The notes beneath the pieces were generated by a model, which had not been told where the DNA came from, ran no database searches, and saw nothing but the letters and a program-made list of their open reading frames with translations. Source: Corythucha ciliata (taxonomy: Eukaryota; Arthropoda; Insecta; Hemiptera; Tingidae). From it: a stretch of 64,000 bases of DNA. The stretch spans positions 186,001-250,000 of the forward strand of contig JAWNBC010000095.1 of the NCBI GenBank assembly GCA_038030265.1. Direction: 5' to 3'. This document shows positions 1-11,600 of the stretch, in pieces (the first letter of the stretch is position 1; the number at the start of each line of letters is the position of its first letter). The position numbers and the translations under genes are program-made.

Positions 1-396
1 GAAAAAGCTCGCAGTAGCACACCCTTCCCTTCACTTGATATGATGCCGGTGATGTACACTTAATTATTCTTTCCGTTATTATCTTCCCGCCAAAAACGGG
101 AAATTGTATCACATATTGTGCAAGTTGATACTTATATCACTAATTTGAAATTGCTAGCTCAGCCTAAATTTCAATTATTTAAGCATCGTAAAGGAACAAA
201 CGTAATGATTTATATAAAATTACTTACCCTTCTGCTTGATGATCATGACTTCTTCGCTTCGGTCCCCTTTTCTTCCTTTTCGCATTAAGCCTTAAATGAT
301 TTTTACCTTTTGTACTGTTGCGGTACATCGTGCGTGGGACACTTACATGCAGAACCAGAACTATGAGTTATGAGACCGAGTATCGGGAAGAGCGAG
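1..396. other. Intergenic, nothing recognised
   Basis: AT-rich sequence with only short frames. No domain, repeat unit or splice-flanked exon was recognised before the target duplication of the foldback element at 397. Confidence 0.5.
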
Positions 397-405
397 TCGT
401 ACTTC

Positions 406-3014
406 AGGTCCATTAACTTGTTCTGCGAGTAACAAATATTTTCGAAAAAACGTCATAGTCTCATGGTACTTTAATTGTTATTCATTGTTACGCTGTAATA
501 ACACTTTGGAACGCATCACTAACATATTTTTTAAAAAAAATAAGTGCGCAGTACAAGTTAATGGTAAATTTCGAAAAGTCTTAAAATTTCAATTTCAACA
601 GTTATTTGTCACCTCAGCAGATTGTTATTTAATGTTAAGCGAAAAGAATCGTTTGGAACGCGTGGGAAGTCGTATATCTGGGGGCGGCAAAAGCGCAGTA
701 CAAGTTAATGCTAAAATTGATGTCCAGTGAAAATTCCGAAAAAAATATTTTTTTACACAAGGAGGATTGTTATTTAATGTTACGTCATAAAATTGCTTTG
801 GAACACGCGGCAAGTGCCATTTCTAGAAGGGGGCGGCGAATCCCCGGTAAGGTACCCGTATCACGCAACGGGTGAAGTGATCGTAATGTCTCACGGGACA
901 TCCATTGTTAATTATCATTGTTATGCATTACTATCAATTCGGAACGTGAGAAACACGTTTGGAACGCGTGGGAAGTCGTCTATCTGGGGGCGGCAGGAGC
1001 GCACTACATGTTAACGCTAAAATTGATGTCGATTAAAAAATTCGAAAAAAATATTTTTTTGCACTAGGAGGATTGTTATTTGATGTTACGTCATTATTTT
1101 TCTTTGGAACACGCGGCGAGTGCCATATTTCGAAGGGGGCGGCTAATCCCCGACTGGGCACCCGTATCACGCCACGGGTGAAGTGATCGTAATGTCTCAC
1201 GGTACTTCCATTGTTAATTATCATTGTTATGCAGTACTATCAATTTGGAACGTGAGAAACATGTTTGGAACGCGGGGGAAGTCGACTATCTGGGACTATC
1301 TATTTGGGAAAAGTCTACTCGGAAGCGAAAAACTACCTCTTTGCCGTAAAAAGTAACTGAAGCCTAGAGTGAGTGACCGACTAGGTACTTGCCGGCACCT
1401 TCGGGAAATGACACTTGCCGCGTGATCCAAAGTAAAGACAAAATGACAAATCAGTCCACCTTGTGTATAACATTTGTTTTTTCGGAATTTTTACTCGACA
1501 TCAATTTTAGCCTTAACTTATGCTGCACTCTTGCCGCCCCCAGATAGACGACTTCCCAAGCGTTCCAAACGTATTTCTCACGTTCAAAATTGATAGTACA
1601 GCATACCAATGATAATTAACAATGACATTACCCTAAGGTTGTAGGATCACTTGACTGAAGGGGTGATACGAGTACCCGACCGGGAATTTACAGCCTCCTT
1701 CAAGAAATGTTCTCACATGCCGCGAGTTGCAAAGCAAAATAATGACGTAACAGTAAATATCAATCCTCCTCGTGCATGAAAATATTTTTTTCTGAATTTT
1801 TATTCGACATCAATTTTAGCGTTAACACGTACTGCGCTCCTGCCACCCCCTGATAGTCGACTTCCCCCGCGTTCCAAACATGTTTCTCACGTTACAAATT
1901 GATAGTAAGAACAATGATAATTAACAATGGATGTTCCGCGAGACATTACGATCACATGCCGCATACGGGCGCCCAGCCGGGGATTAGCCGCCGCCCTCGA
2001 AATGTTATGGCACTCGCCGCGTGTTCCAAAGAAAAATAATGACGTAACATCAAATAACAATCCTCTTACGCAAAAAAATGTTTTCTTCAGAATTTTTACT
2101 CGACATCAATTTTAGCGTTAATATGTACAGCGCTCCTGCCGCCCCCAGATAGACGACTTCCCACGCGTTCCAAACGTGTTTCTCACGTTCCGAATTGATA
2201 GTACTACATAACACTGATAATTAACAATGGAAGTACCGTGAAACACTACGATCACTTCACCTGTGGCGTGATACGGGTACCTGACCGGGGATTCGCAGCC
2301 CCCGGCGGTGTTCCAAAGCAATTTTATGACGTAACATTAAATAACAATCCTCCTTGCGTAAAAATATATTTTTTTTCGGAATTTTTACTCGACATCAATT
2401 TTAGCATTAACTTGTACTGCGCTCCTGCCGCCCCCAGGTAGTCGACTTCCCACGCGTTCCAAACGTGTTTCTCACGTTCCGAATTGATAGTAATGCATAA
2501 CAATGATAATTAACAATGGATGTCCCGTGAGACATTACGATCACTTCACCCGTTGCGTGATACGGGTACCTTACCGGGGATTCGCCGCCCCCTTCTAGAA
2601 ATGGCACTTGCCGCGTGTTCCAAAGCAATTTTATGACGTAACATTAAATAACAATCCTCCTTGTGTAAAAAAATATTTTTTTCGGAATTTTCACTGGACA
2701 TCAATTTTAGCATTAACTTGTACTGCGCTTTTGCCGCCCCCAGATATACGACTTCCCACGCGTTCCAAACGATTCTTTTCGCGTAACATTAAATAACAAT
2801 CTGCTGAGGTGACAAATAACTGTTGAAATTGAAATTTTAAGACTTTTCGAAATTTACCATTAACTTGTACTGCGCACTTTTTTTAAAAAAAAATATGTTA
2901 GTGATGCGTTCCAAAGTGTTATTACAGCGTAACAATGAATAACAACTAAAGTACCATGAGACTATGACGTTTTTTCGAAAATATTTGTTACTTGCAGAAC
3001 AAGTTAATGGACCT
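406..3014. mobile_element. Foldback element with long composite inverted repeats and 9-bp TSD
   Basis: The ends are perfect inverted repeats (AGGTCCATTAACTTG at 406 and its complement ending at 3014). They are flanked by the 9-bp direct repeat TCGTACTTC at 397-405 and 3015-3023. The outer ~600 bp of each arm are nearly identical when inverted. Inside the arms a ~290-310 bp module recurs: marker GGAACGCGTGGGAAGTCG near 656, 960 and 1267 on the plus strand, and its complement near 1552, 1861, 2158, 2448 and 2752. No transposase is encoded; short frames inside are repeat artefacts. A 9-bp duplication with modular foldback arms fits Drosophila FB-like or Mutator-type non-autonomous elements (family knowledge). 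The assignment to the Mutator group is inference. The arms' high identity suggests recent insertion or gene conversion. Confidence 0.9.
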
Positions 3015-3023
3015 TCGTACTTC

Positions 3024-3552
3024 CAGCGAGAAGGCTTGAGCGCGTCGTGGACTCCAACCACCCCTCTACCACCCACTGCTACCTAGGCATTTTTGCGGCC
3101 CGCTTGAATAACTTACGCTTGATCGCACAATATTCGCGTTTCGGCAAGAACTAATTAACATTTAGTCGATCTGTTTGGACAGATCAGTTTAATTGTCACT
3201 AAGTTTTCTGGGCTGTAGACATAATTATCAAAAATATGTTTTTCTGACTTTTTATCCCACGTTTTATACGTTTCTAATTACAACATGTTAACGTGAAGTA
3301 ATTTCCGCAATTTCTACGTTATTTCCAGTAAACATCGTAAGTTCAAAAGTAAATTATGTTCATTTTTCACACAACTATTAGCTAAGTAAATTTCCCATCG
3401 AAAGTGCTGCCATCTCTTGTCTGAAAAACAAACCATTAGACCATCGCTATTCGCCTTAAGACTTGCCGAAGTGTTTAAAAGCGATTTTGTCTTTCCAGTT
3501 CAATTGTGTTCTTTTCTTTCCCTAGTAATTCTCTGAACTCAGTTCAATTTAC
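3024..3552. other. Intergenic, nothing recognised
   Basis: AT-rich spacer between the foldback element and the hairpin cluster. No coding or repeat signal was identified. Confidence 0.4.
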
Positions 3553-3791
3553 CTCTTCGTTGGCTTAGCCCGAGGATTTCCATCCCCTCCGTCGTCACCC
3601 TACCATACTGCTAGGCTTTGCCACAGTTCCCTTTTTCCCACTCCTAACATACCCGGTAGGCTTTGCCCCGGGTTTTCCTACCGAATGTTCGCTAGGCCTC
3701 GCCACGAATTTGCGTTCAAACCCCTCTTGTTTGGCTTTGCCACAAGAGTCCCCGTCTAAATCCCCTGGTTGCCAGGCCTCGCCACAACCAG
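3553..3791 (+). repeat. Cluster of six mini-hairpins with constant loop and covarying stems
   Basis: Six units share a core of GGC, three bases (TTT, CTC or TTA) and GCC, preceded by CTA/TA/TT/CCA and usually followed by A. Each core is enclosed by a different complementary stem: CTTCG/CGAGG (3555-3575, one G.T), ACTG/CAGT (3607-3627), ACCCGG/CCGGGT (3651-3673), TTCG/CGAA (3688-3707), CTCTTGT/ACAAGAG (3724-3748) and CTGGTTG/CAACCAG (3765-3791). Spacing is about 35-52 bp. Because stems differ but always pair, the units look like repeated insertions or a selected structure, not a simple tandem repeat. Function is unknown. Confidence 0.8.
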
Positions 3792-4738
3792 TGTCCTGAG
3801 GTGTTTTTTTTTTTTTTACAGGAGCTCGAACGCCGTCGTCTTGTTAGGTTGCTCATCAGGTACAATTTCCTCTCCCCCCCCCGTAACCATTTCCCAGTTT
3901 TCCTTTTCCTTTTTCTCCGGTAGGAATTAACCAAGGTATGACCGCCTCCACGCTTAGGGCCGAGAACCTAAATTCTCCGGGAAATTTTGTCCCCGGTCCA
4001 CCCCGGGGCTATTACCTGAAGTCCGACAAGGACGAAGAAAAAGACAATCCCCCCCCCCCCTCATTTTCATTGACTCGGAGGACGAAGACACCCTCCTAGT
4101 CATTGATTAGAATCATCCTCCTATTTTGCATCCCCCCCTCCCAACCTTGTTATCTGTGGGCCCTAAAAATGGCCTGAACGGTAACAATTGATAATGAAAA
4201 TTTCTATCGACTTCAAATTTTTTTTGTAGTGTCATCTTATGGCGTTTTACATTCAATGTAATACACTCGTGTGGTGTGAGTTTTTCCACCCGTCCTCTCT
4301 GAGTTGAAACAGGAGAGGACGCTGCACTACACTTGAGTAGTGTGTTGAATGGAAATCGCTATTAAAGAATTACTCTCAATGAATTTTTTATGCATTTTTA
4401 AGCAATTTTACCGCGTCAAAAAAATATGTTTCTGAGATAGCATTTCAAAAATCACAGCGCCCCCTCAAATTGAGGTGCAGACATGGGCTGGGGCTTATTT
4501 GAAAGCTAATTTCATTGGCTTTCTATAAAAAATTATGATTAGGATGGGTAAACATCAATTCAATCCGTAAAAATATGTTTTCCAACAAAAAATTCACGCT
4601 TTGAACAAAATCATCAGGGGGTTCCCTGAGTGCGATTTTGAGAAATATTTTCTACGCTAAAGAAAAATGCTTGAGAGCCGTTTAGTAATGAATAAAAATA
4701 TTGGGTGACAACCATTTCGTGAAGCTCCAATTCTAGAG
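3792..4738. other. Non-coding spacer with a small hairpin
   Basis: Low-complexity C and T runs lie near 3807 and 4050. A 9-bp perfect stem, CGTCCTCTC (4291-4299) with GAGAGGACG (4313-4321), is followed by CACTACAC/GTAGTGTG-type inverted sequence. No gene was recognised. Confidence 0.45.
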
Positions 4739-4819
4739 TAGGGCTCCTCCCATAATCGACAACGTTTTCCCCGATATTTTGGCAAAGAGAAAATGAGGTC
4801 GATTATGGGGGGAGCCCTA
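4739..4819. repeat. 81-bp inverted repeat (hairpin)
   Basis: A 21-bp arm at 4739-4759 (starts TAGGGCTCC) pairs with 4799-4819 with one mismatch, around a 39-bp loop. It resembles a very small MITE, but no clear target duplication was found. Confidence 0.6.
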
Positions 4820-4879
4820 GTCATTGGACATTGCTGACACTCCCCTCTTCAGTTGAATAGCAGCAGAATGAGTTAAAAA

Positions 4880-5800
4880 TTACCTATACCTCACGAAATT
4901 TCATTTTTGAACGAGTCAAACCAGCAAAATTAGTTTCTCGAGCCCTCGAATTGGTGCTAGAATGAGCTACATCCCCGAAATTGGGTTTCTAATCACCCGC
5001 ACCTGCAAAATTGGTGTTTATGGGGCTTACCTAGTGAACCCCACGCAATTGGATTTTCCAGAATGTACTTTTTCAGGGAAAAAACCCCTCGAAGTGGTTC
5101 TTGAACGAGCCAACTGGACAAAATTTACTTCTGATAATCTCGGACCCGCCAAATTCGTTTTCCGAGTGGGTCCGGGTGATTTTTATGGTTGTCAAATCCA
5201 ACGATTGGTTTTTCATGGGCCAACCCTGTGAAATTGTTTTTTGAATGGCGTGATTTTTTGATTTTTTTTCTGTGTCGAAAGTCATGACATTGCTCTTTTT
5301 GAGTCGAAGGAGCTCTGCTAATATGTTTTGAATGAGCCAACTCTGCGACATATTGTTTTTAAAAACAGCCAGAGCCATGAAATTTCTCTTTAAAATGAAC
5401 CACTACATTAGGAATTTCACATTTGGAAAAAGGTGTAATTTTCCATAGAATTGACTCATTTTAAGGGGTGCACCCTGCGAAATTGGTTGCTGGCGCCGCG
5501 CGCCAAATCGACGATATTTGGTATCACGAAGTGCCAAATCTGCGATTTTTTTTAAAGCACCTGCAAATTTTGTTAGTCGATTAGCCAAAACCGCGAAATT
5601 GGATTCTGTGAGCGTCAAATCCATGATAATTGGACATCAAAAGTGTCTAACCCGTGGAATTGCATTTTCAAATAGGTCAACCCAGGATCCATAGGTCAAA
5701 TAGGTGCAATTGGCTTTTGAAGGGGGTCAAGTCTGTGAAAACCTTCTGCGAGCAATAATCCACAAAATTCGGAATTTGATTTGACTTGTGAGAGGGAGGG
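4880..5800. repeat. Degenerate ~30-bp tandem repeat field
   Basis: Variants of a unit like GCCAACCCTGCGAAATTGG followed by TTTTTGAAT recur every ~28-36 bp, for example near 4978, 5007, 5225, 5475, 5595, 5655 and 5705. Copies are heavily diverged, so many reading frames cross the block without meaning. The same unit reappears at 60340-60711 beside the assembly gap. Confidence 0.6.
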
Positions 5801-6781
5801 GGAACCTTGAGCTCAGGGCTCAGCCCCCCTAAACATTTTACCCAAAATCCGCACCTCATAGTTCTTATTTGTTCTGAAACCATGATAGGGTCAAACATAA
5901 TGTTGCGACGTGAGTTAATAAAGCAAACAAAATGTTAAATAGTTCTTTAAATTGTTGCACAGGAGCATTTTAGCCGTGAGCAAACGAGTGTTTGAGGGTT
6001 CACGATCTATGTGGCTCCACCAATTTATCAATTTTAGAGAGTAAATTCAGACGAAAATTTCGTTTTTCTGCAGTGATTGAAACTAGATTTCAACCAAGCT
6101 ATTATCCAGTTTTGGTAGCAAAATTGACAGTTTTAACCAATCAATATTTTATGGCAAGTGGCATTGTGGCAGTGCATAATCAAGAAATCATTTTTTTTTT
6201 TTTTGTCCAGTCAAATAATTGGTTCCTGCTTCCCGGACCAAATACTCAGTTTTCGGGGCCTAATAATCAGTTTCTAGGGCCATATAATCATTTTCTAGAG
6301 CCGAACATTTAGCTTTACCGTGTGATATGACGTATAGAAACCAGAATTTGACGTGTCTCAAGTTTGCCAAAGATTCATTTTAGGAAGTTGAATCCTCAGC
6401 ATTTTCTGAGCTGAAATACCCGTTATGTAGGAAATATTATCAGATTCCCCCCCCCCTCTTTCACCCCTGACTCCCTGTTTTCTGCTTGAATAGCCACTTC
6501 TCAAGGGGCAAAACTGTAAGTTTCCGTGGCTCGGAAATATTTTTATTTGTTTTGACAAATGAACTTGAAAAATCTACGAACAACTTTCACGAACGGAGGG
6601 GTCCTCCAAGTTTTAAGAAAAAAAAGTTATTGATGGTTTCTTTTGATGATTTTTGTCCTGGGCCGAGATCTTCCTTAGGGTCGGAACCCCTAGATGGTCT
6701 CCTACCTTGCCAACCCCTCAAAACGGCCCTGGTTTTCGGCAACGTTATAGTCAATTTGCATGAAAATTTGTCGAGAATGTA
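5801..6781. other. Non-coding spacer with short TAATCAGTTT-type repeats
   Basis: Near 6215-6310 a ~25-bp motif (GGGCC, AATA, ATCAGTTTTC type) repeats three or four times imperfectly. Otherwise nothing was recognised. Confidence 0.4.
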
Positions 6782-8395
6782 TATTAGTACGGTGCAATTA
6801 GACCTAAACCCCAACATCCAAAGTGAAAGTTTCCCCCCACATATTAATTGGTAAAAAGTTCCACCATTTGGAGCTATGGGTTTGGGTGGGAGGGGGTAAT
6901 AAGTCAGTAAATTCTTATTTTGTTCCAGTATTTCTCAAATATTTCGAAATCTATGAGGTTTACCGTGAAAACGAGCGTTTACAAAAATCTCGAGCCATTC
7001 CTGGTTTATGATTTTTTTCTTTATAATGCAAAAACAGGGCAATTTCATTCAAAGATCCGCGATTTCTCGGCTTATATCGCACCTAATCCAAACATTGATG
7101 GCAGTTTCGGGAACTATGGAAAATTTCATGTGAGATAGAGGCCACTTCATTGCTTGAAATCATCATCAACTCCTAGAAATTTGGCCTTTTGTCATAGATT
7201 CACGTAAACTCCATAAATTGTACGTTTTCCAAAACATTGCTGTATCCAAACGGGTTTTTCCACACACTGACGATGCTCCAAAAAAACGTCCCTTATTTTC
7301 TAAAGTTTGTTATGGCGTTTTCACATTTAACGGCACCCCTGACATTTCCCGCGATAATATCGCGAGAATGCACAGAAACGCATTTTTCTACAGAATGAAT
7401 AACAATCGCTCACGATATTCGTTGACAAACGTCAGTGGTAACGTGATTATGTGAATACACTATAAAAAAGCTGATAATATGGGGACGATTTTGTCATGCA
7501 TCGCAAGTCTGTGGAGGTACAGTAATCTTTTGGAAAGCGTACTTATTGTGGCATTTGCGTGAATCTACGACAAAAGGCCAGATTTTTAGGATTTGACGAT
7601 CATTTCAAGCAATGAAATGGCCTCTATCTTAACCGAAATTGTCCGTAGTTTCTGAAAATGTCATCAAGAATTGGATCAAGTGTAATGTAAGCCGAGAAAT
7701 CTGGGAATTTTCAAAGCAATTGCCGTAATTTCCTTTAATTAAAAAAAAAATCATAAATCTTGAATGCATTTAGACAGGACCCGTCCGGAAGTGGCGTTGT
7801 ACTCGGATTTAGACGTAGTTTCACCCAAAATTTTGTGTCATAGCAATACGGATCCACTCTGTGTTTATGGCCTAGGCATATGAAAGCCTATTATACCTTC
7901 AAAAGTAGCGCCCCTAGTGAAGGAGGGGGAGGTTGTTGGCCCTTGAAGGGCATATTATTAACATTCTACCGTCCACTTCAATTGCAATTCGATTTTACAA
8001 AACTCAATCATGCAAAAAACAAAAAGTTTCCTTATGCCAGTTTTTTCGACAAAAAAACGTCGAATTGCGAAAAATGTTTACTTCTACACCCGCCGTAACT
8101 CTCGAACCGTTCACTCAAGTAACATTATCTCAGGGATCGTTTTCGTGGGCAATTTGATGAAGATTATTTTTGTAAATGCTCATTTTCACGATAAACCTCA
8201 AAGATTTCGAAATATTTGAGAAATACTGGAACAAAATAAGAATTACCCCCTCCCACCCAAACCCATAGCTCCAAATGGTGGAACTTTTTACCAATCAATA
8301 TGTGGGCTGTGAGGAACAATTTGGCGTTGAAGGGAAACTTTCACTTTGGATGTTGAGGTTGGGCCGTTTTTTTTACTAATTGCACCGTACTATAT
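6782..8395. mobile_element. Diverged foldback element
   Basis: Long imperfect inverted arms: 6782-6985 pairs with about 8165-8395 (shared block around TTTGGAGCTATGGGTTTGGG), and 7130-7210 pairs with 7550-7640 (shared GAGGCCATTTCATTGCTTGA-like sequence). The centre near 7300-7500 is the loop. No transposase was seen. A related inverted pair is at 27896-28100. Ends and target duplication are not resolved. Confidence 0.65.
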
Positions 8396-8453
8396 TCTGT
8401 AACTTTAAAGCCGCCTTCACATGTGAGATTTAAAAAGTTGAGATGTGGGCTTC

Positions 8454-8799
8454 AATAATTAGAAGCGTGCAGCTTATCTTTCGGAAGGCATAGAATACGT
8501 AGTTTTGTATGGTGATGAGGTGATTTTTTATTATTTGTGAGTCTTCTCGTTCACTCAAGGTAATTTAACATATCATGGGAGAACTCCGAGTCCACGGCTG
8601 AACTTGGGTCGAACCCTCCGACGAGGGCCCTCAGCTCACCGAGCCTCTCCTTCACTTCAGCTATCATCTAGAAGTTAAAAATGTATTAATTTGATTCTAC
8701 AACTAGCTTACAATAAACCATAAAAGTATTTCTCAAAGAGAAAACACTGAATTGATAACACGAATGCATTCCGAAAGATAAGCTGCACGCTTCTAATTG
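8454..8799. mobile_element. MITE-like element with ~35-bp inverted ends enclosing an exon
   Basis: AATTAGAAGCGTGCAGC and the following ~20 bp at 8458-8491 recur inverted at 8765-8799 with one mismatch. The interior is not palindromic. It contains a GC-rich, splice-flanked open segment (8551-8667, minus). No convincing target duplication was found. The structure suggests a small DNA element that captured a host exon, which is inference. Confidence 0.6.
8551..8667 (-). CDS. Exon-like segment ending in a stop codon, unknown protein
   Basis: On the minus strand a pyrimidine-rich tract and CTTCTAG acceptor precede ATG at 8667. An open frame of 38 codons follows, ending in TGA at 8551-8553. The peptide begins MIAEVKERLGELRALVGG and ends HDMLNYLE. 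It is markedly more GC-rich than its surroundings and has a likely amphipathic helix at its start. It looks like the last coding exon of a host gene, but no family was recognised and no partner exon was found nearby. It sits between the inverted repeats of a MITE-like element. Confidence 0.5.
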   Translation of the reverse strand: MIAEVKERLGELRALVGGFDPSSAVDSEFSHDMLNYLE

Positions 8800-9559
8800 C
8801 AACAATTATTCCGTGGAAAAGCAAAAATGTATTGTTGTCACGCCAAATCAATTCCCTCCATTAATTTCTGCCTAATTAATCTCCGTTTTTTAGGGTTCAA
8901 TAATTCGTAATTGACATGCGGAAGGACTTCAGAGACCTTTTTTTTAGAATTTCGATCTTTATTTGAGCTACTGGCCCTCACTGGGAAAACGAGTCGGTTT
9001 TTTGGCTCGGTCAAAGTGAATAATTGGTTGGGTTAACCGAACTTTCTGACCAAGTAATGACCGTCTAACTGCGTTGAATCAAATACTGACCGAGTTCTAG
9101 GCCACAATAAGCCATGATGACCGAGTGGGCCTGTGAATTACACGAATAATAACCGAGTATCTGGTTAAATAAGGCACCAACCGAGTCCGTGGCACTCGGT
9201 TAAAGACAGCGAGGCGTCTGCGTTACCCGAGTATGAGAATAATCCCCACTACTTCTCAATGACCTTCGGATGATTTTACCGAGTAAACGGGTTATGGTAC
9301 AACAAACGCAGTCGACTCGATTAGAAAATGAATGAAAATGACTGCTCACACGATGTTTTGACCTAGTGGAAACGACCGTTAATTTTAGCTGACCAAGTAG
9401 GTTTGTCGGCGGGAAACAAAACTACCGAGTAGCACGTGTCTAGTTGGTTTTCGTATTGCATCAGTCGGATTCTGGCTAGTCAGTGCTCAGTCAGTGATGA
9501 GTGATTACATAAAAATAACAGGGTTCCATCTATACTGTGCCAATTTCATCATAATAACA

Positions 9560-9626
9560 ATGACCGACGTAGCCGATTTACTTCGAGAGTGGAAAATTCC
9601 TGAAGCGGAAATTAAGGAAATTACAC
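9560..9626 (+). CDS. Putative first exon, short SAM-like N-terminus
   Basis: ATG at 9560 opens 22 codons (MTDVADLLREWKIPEAEIKE and two more), followed by a consensus donor (ACAC then GTAAGC) at 9627. The leading LLREWKIPE resembles the start of SAM-like folds found at the N-terminus of some arthropod transposon proteins. That resemblance is by eye only. It lies inside the CACTG-ended element, so it may be the first exon of that element's gene. Confidence 0.4.
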
Positions 9627-10483
9627 GTAAGCAATTTTTTTTACTGTCGCATGTTTTTTAGGTTTCCATTTTTAATTATTATATAATAATTTATTAGAAC
9701 AGCTATAACTTCGGCTTAAACCAGTAGCAGAGCTTAGCCCTCATGCCTGATGAGCCTCTCAGCGGTGAGCAATTTTTCCTTACTTTTTAACCTGCATTGA
9801 AATTATTTGAAGCCTGTCTGTTCCTACCCTATACGTAGGTAGTTCTCGGAAGTAAATTGAGCATTGTGGTGTGGTTACGTGGGTTTTTCCACTTGGCCAC
9901 ACCTTGTGATTCTTAAATTTGGGTTTGCTCGGCTCAAAAGAAATAAACTAACAACAGTTTATGATATTTATTTACGAACTTCTTTATTGAACGATAGCTG
10001 AAATTTTGATCAAGGATCAATTAGTGGGGCGTCTTAAGCCAAGGGGAGAGTCAAATTGACTAACCTCTGTGTTTTCTTCTTCCGGCTTCCTCTGATTTGA
10101 TGCCACTGATTGAGGGGTGGGGTAGGTATATGTGAGGTGTAAGTGTATGTGATTGGTGTGAGTGAGGTGACTGGGGATGTTGACGAGTGGACGGCGAGCA
10201 AGGCGGGCTTCTCCGCGACTTCTCGGTGATGACTTTTTTGGTGTCGACTTTTCTGGTGTTCCTCACTTCGTGAGACTCCGTTTTCTAACCTTGGCCGTGT
10301 GTGTCAGGCGTTCTCTTCTGATGTGGTGTAAGTTGACGGTGTGTTCTTTCTGTGTCACTTGTGTGACTTCCGTGTTCTTGTATCACTAGCGGTCCTCCTT
10401 GCCCCCGTGAAAGTTTACTCTTTCTTTTTCGTGTCTTTCTGATCTCGTGCCCGATCTAGACTGACTGACTTTTTTGAATATTT

Positions 10484-10927
10484 TTGCCTTTTTATACTTT
10501 TTTTTATTTATTCTGTTTTATCCCCACCTCTCAATCGTATGAGGAGGGGATCGTTATTTTTTATAATTTTGAAGGGATAATTTTGACAGGTGTCAGCCTC
10601 GTCACAGCATCCAAAAAAGGCGTCGCGATGAAACACTGCTGTCTATTTAATCTACCTTTCAAACAACAAGACGAAGCTAGACGAGTTCGTATAATGGATT
10701 ACGCATTCAATAACGGAGAGAACCAAGAGACCGGGAGCGAGCAGTTTTGGGAATTCAACCACTCTTATCCAGCAGAAGACAGCTGGGAATCAGTCAGGCA
10801 AGCCTACGTCGTTGCAGACAGTTTCTTATATTCATTCGACAACATTTTAGAAGCGGTCGATATTTGTTTTCAAAGGCTTTTATATGTGTTTCATCAAAGT
10901 TACCTGAATAAATGTGAACATATTTAG
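10484..10927 (+). CDS. Open frame in the CACTG element, unknown product
   Basis: A 147-codon frame. The first ~50 codons look like intronic or UTR-like T-rich sequence. From about 10607 on, the composition is protein-like (segments such as MDYAFNNGENQETGSEQFWE and YVVADSFLYSFDNILEAVDI) and the stop is followed by AT-rich DNA. A splice acceptor in 10580-10610 is plausible, so the true exon may begin there and continue the frame opened at 9560. No domain was recognised. Confidence 0.35.
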   Translation: MPFYTFFYLFCFIPTSQSYEEGIVIFYNFEGIILTGVSLVTASKKGVAMKHCCLFNLPFKQQDEARRVRIMDYAFNNGENQETGSEQFWEFNHSYPAEDSWESVRQAYVVADSFLYSFDNILEAVDICFQRLLYVFHQSYLNKCEHI

Positions 10928-11600
10928 CAACTTCCGCAAACGAAATTATTACTGGTTAATAATGCAATTCCTTGTTCGCTTTAATACCTACATTATAGAG
11001 CAAGTACGGTTAATTCATTGCAACAACCGAGCAAGAAAATGACAAGAAACCTAGTGAGATTGGTTATTTTTTACCAAGCTTGGCTAGGTCATTTCTGTTG
11101 AAACAACCGAGTGAGTCGGATAAAAACAACCGTGTGTGTACTCGGTATAATATGACCGAGTAACTCGGTTAATAATGTTATGATTTGGTTGAATACTTTT
11201 TACCAAGCTACTTGGTTGATGATGAAATGACTCGGGTGCAAATTTTTGACCGAGTAATCAACTTGATTTAACCGAGCACATCTACTAGGTTGAATCTGCC
11301 AAAATACTTGGTTAAAATCAAACTCGGTTAGAAATTTTGTTTAACCGGAAAATGATACCAGGTTAAAACTACCGAACTTACTAGGGTGCAAATTATTAAC
11401 CAAGTAAGCTCAGTTAAATTCAACCGAGTTTTGAGGAGTTTTTTATCCCAGTGATGAGGGACGGACACCTTTTGTTTGGCATCCAAGTTCTTCTCTCGAA
11501 CATGATTGGTAGATTATTGGATACCACATAATGCTTTGATAGACCGGCGGGGGCGGGATTTCTATGGCAACGTTGCCGTGTCCGATCCCTATTATGCAAA

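Larger units (their letters stand above)
8979..11453. mobile_element. CACTG-ended DNA element with dense subterminal repeats
   Basis: The ends are CACTGGGA at 8979 and TCCCAGTG ending at 11453. Both flanks (8990-9470 and 11020-11440) are packed with short ACCGAGT / ACTCGGTTAA motifs in both orientations. The interior (9560-10927) holds exon-like sequence. CACTG ends plus subterminal repeats resemble the EnSpm/CACTA group (family knowledge). No 2-3 bp target duplication was visible, so the superfamily is tentative. Confidence 0.6.

Noticed and set aside
485..3076. Many short frames inside the first foldback
   Set aside because: They repeat with the ~300-bp modules in both orientations and have no domain.
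6587..6854. Overlapping plus and minus frames near 6486-6854
   Set aside because: No domain, no splice context; overlaps the arm of the foldback starting at 6782.
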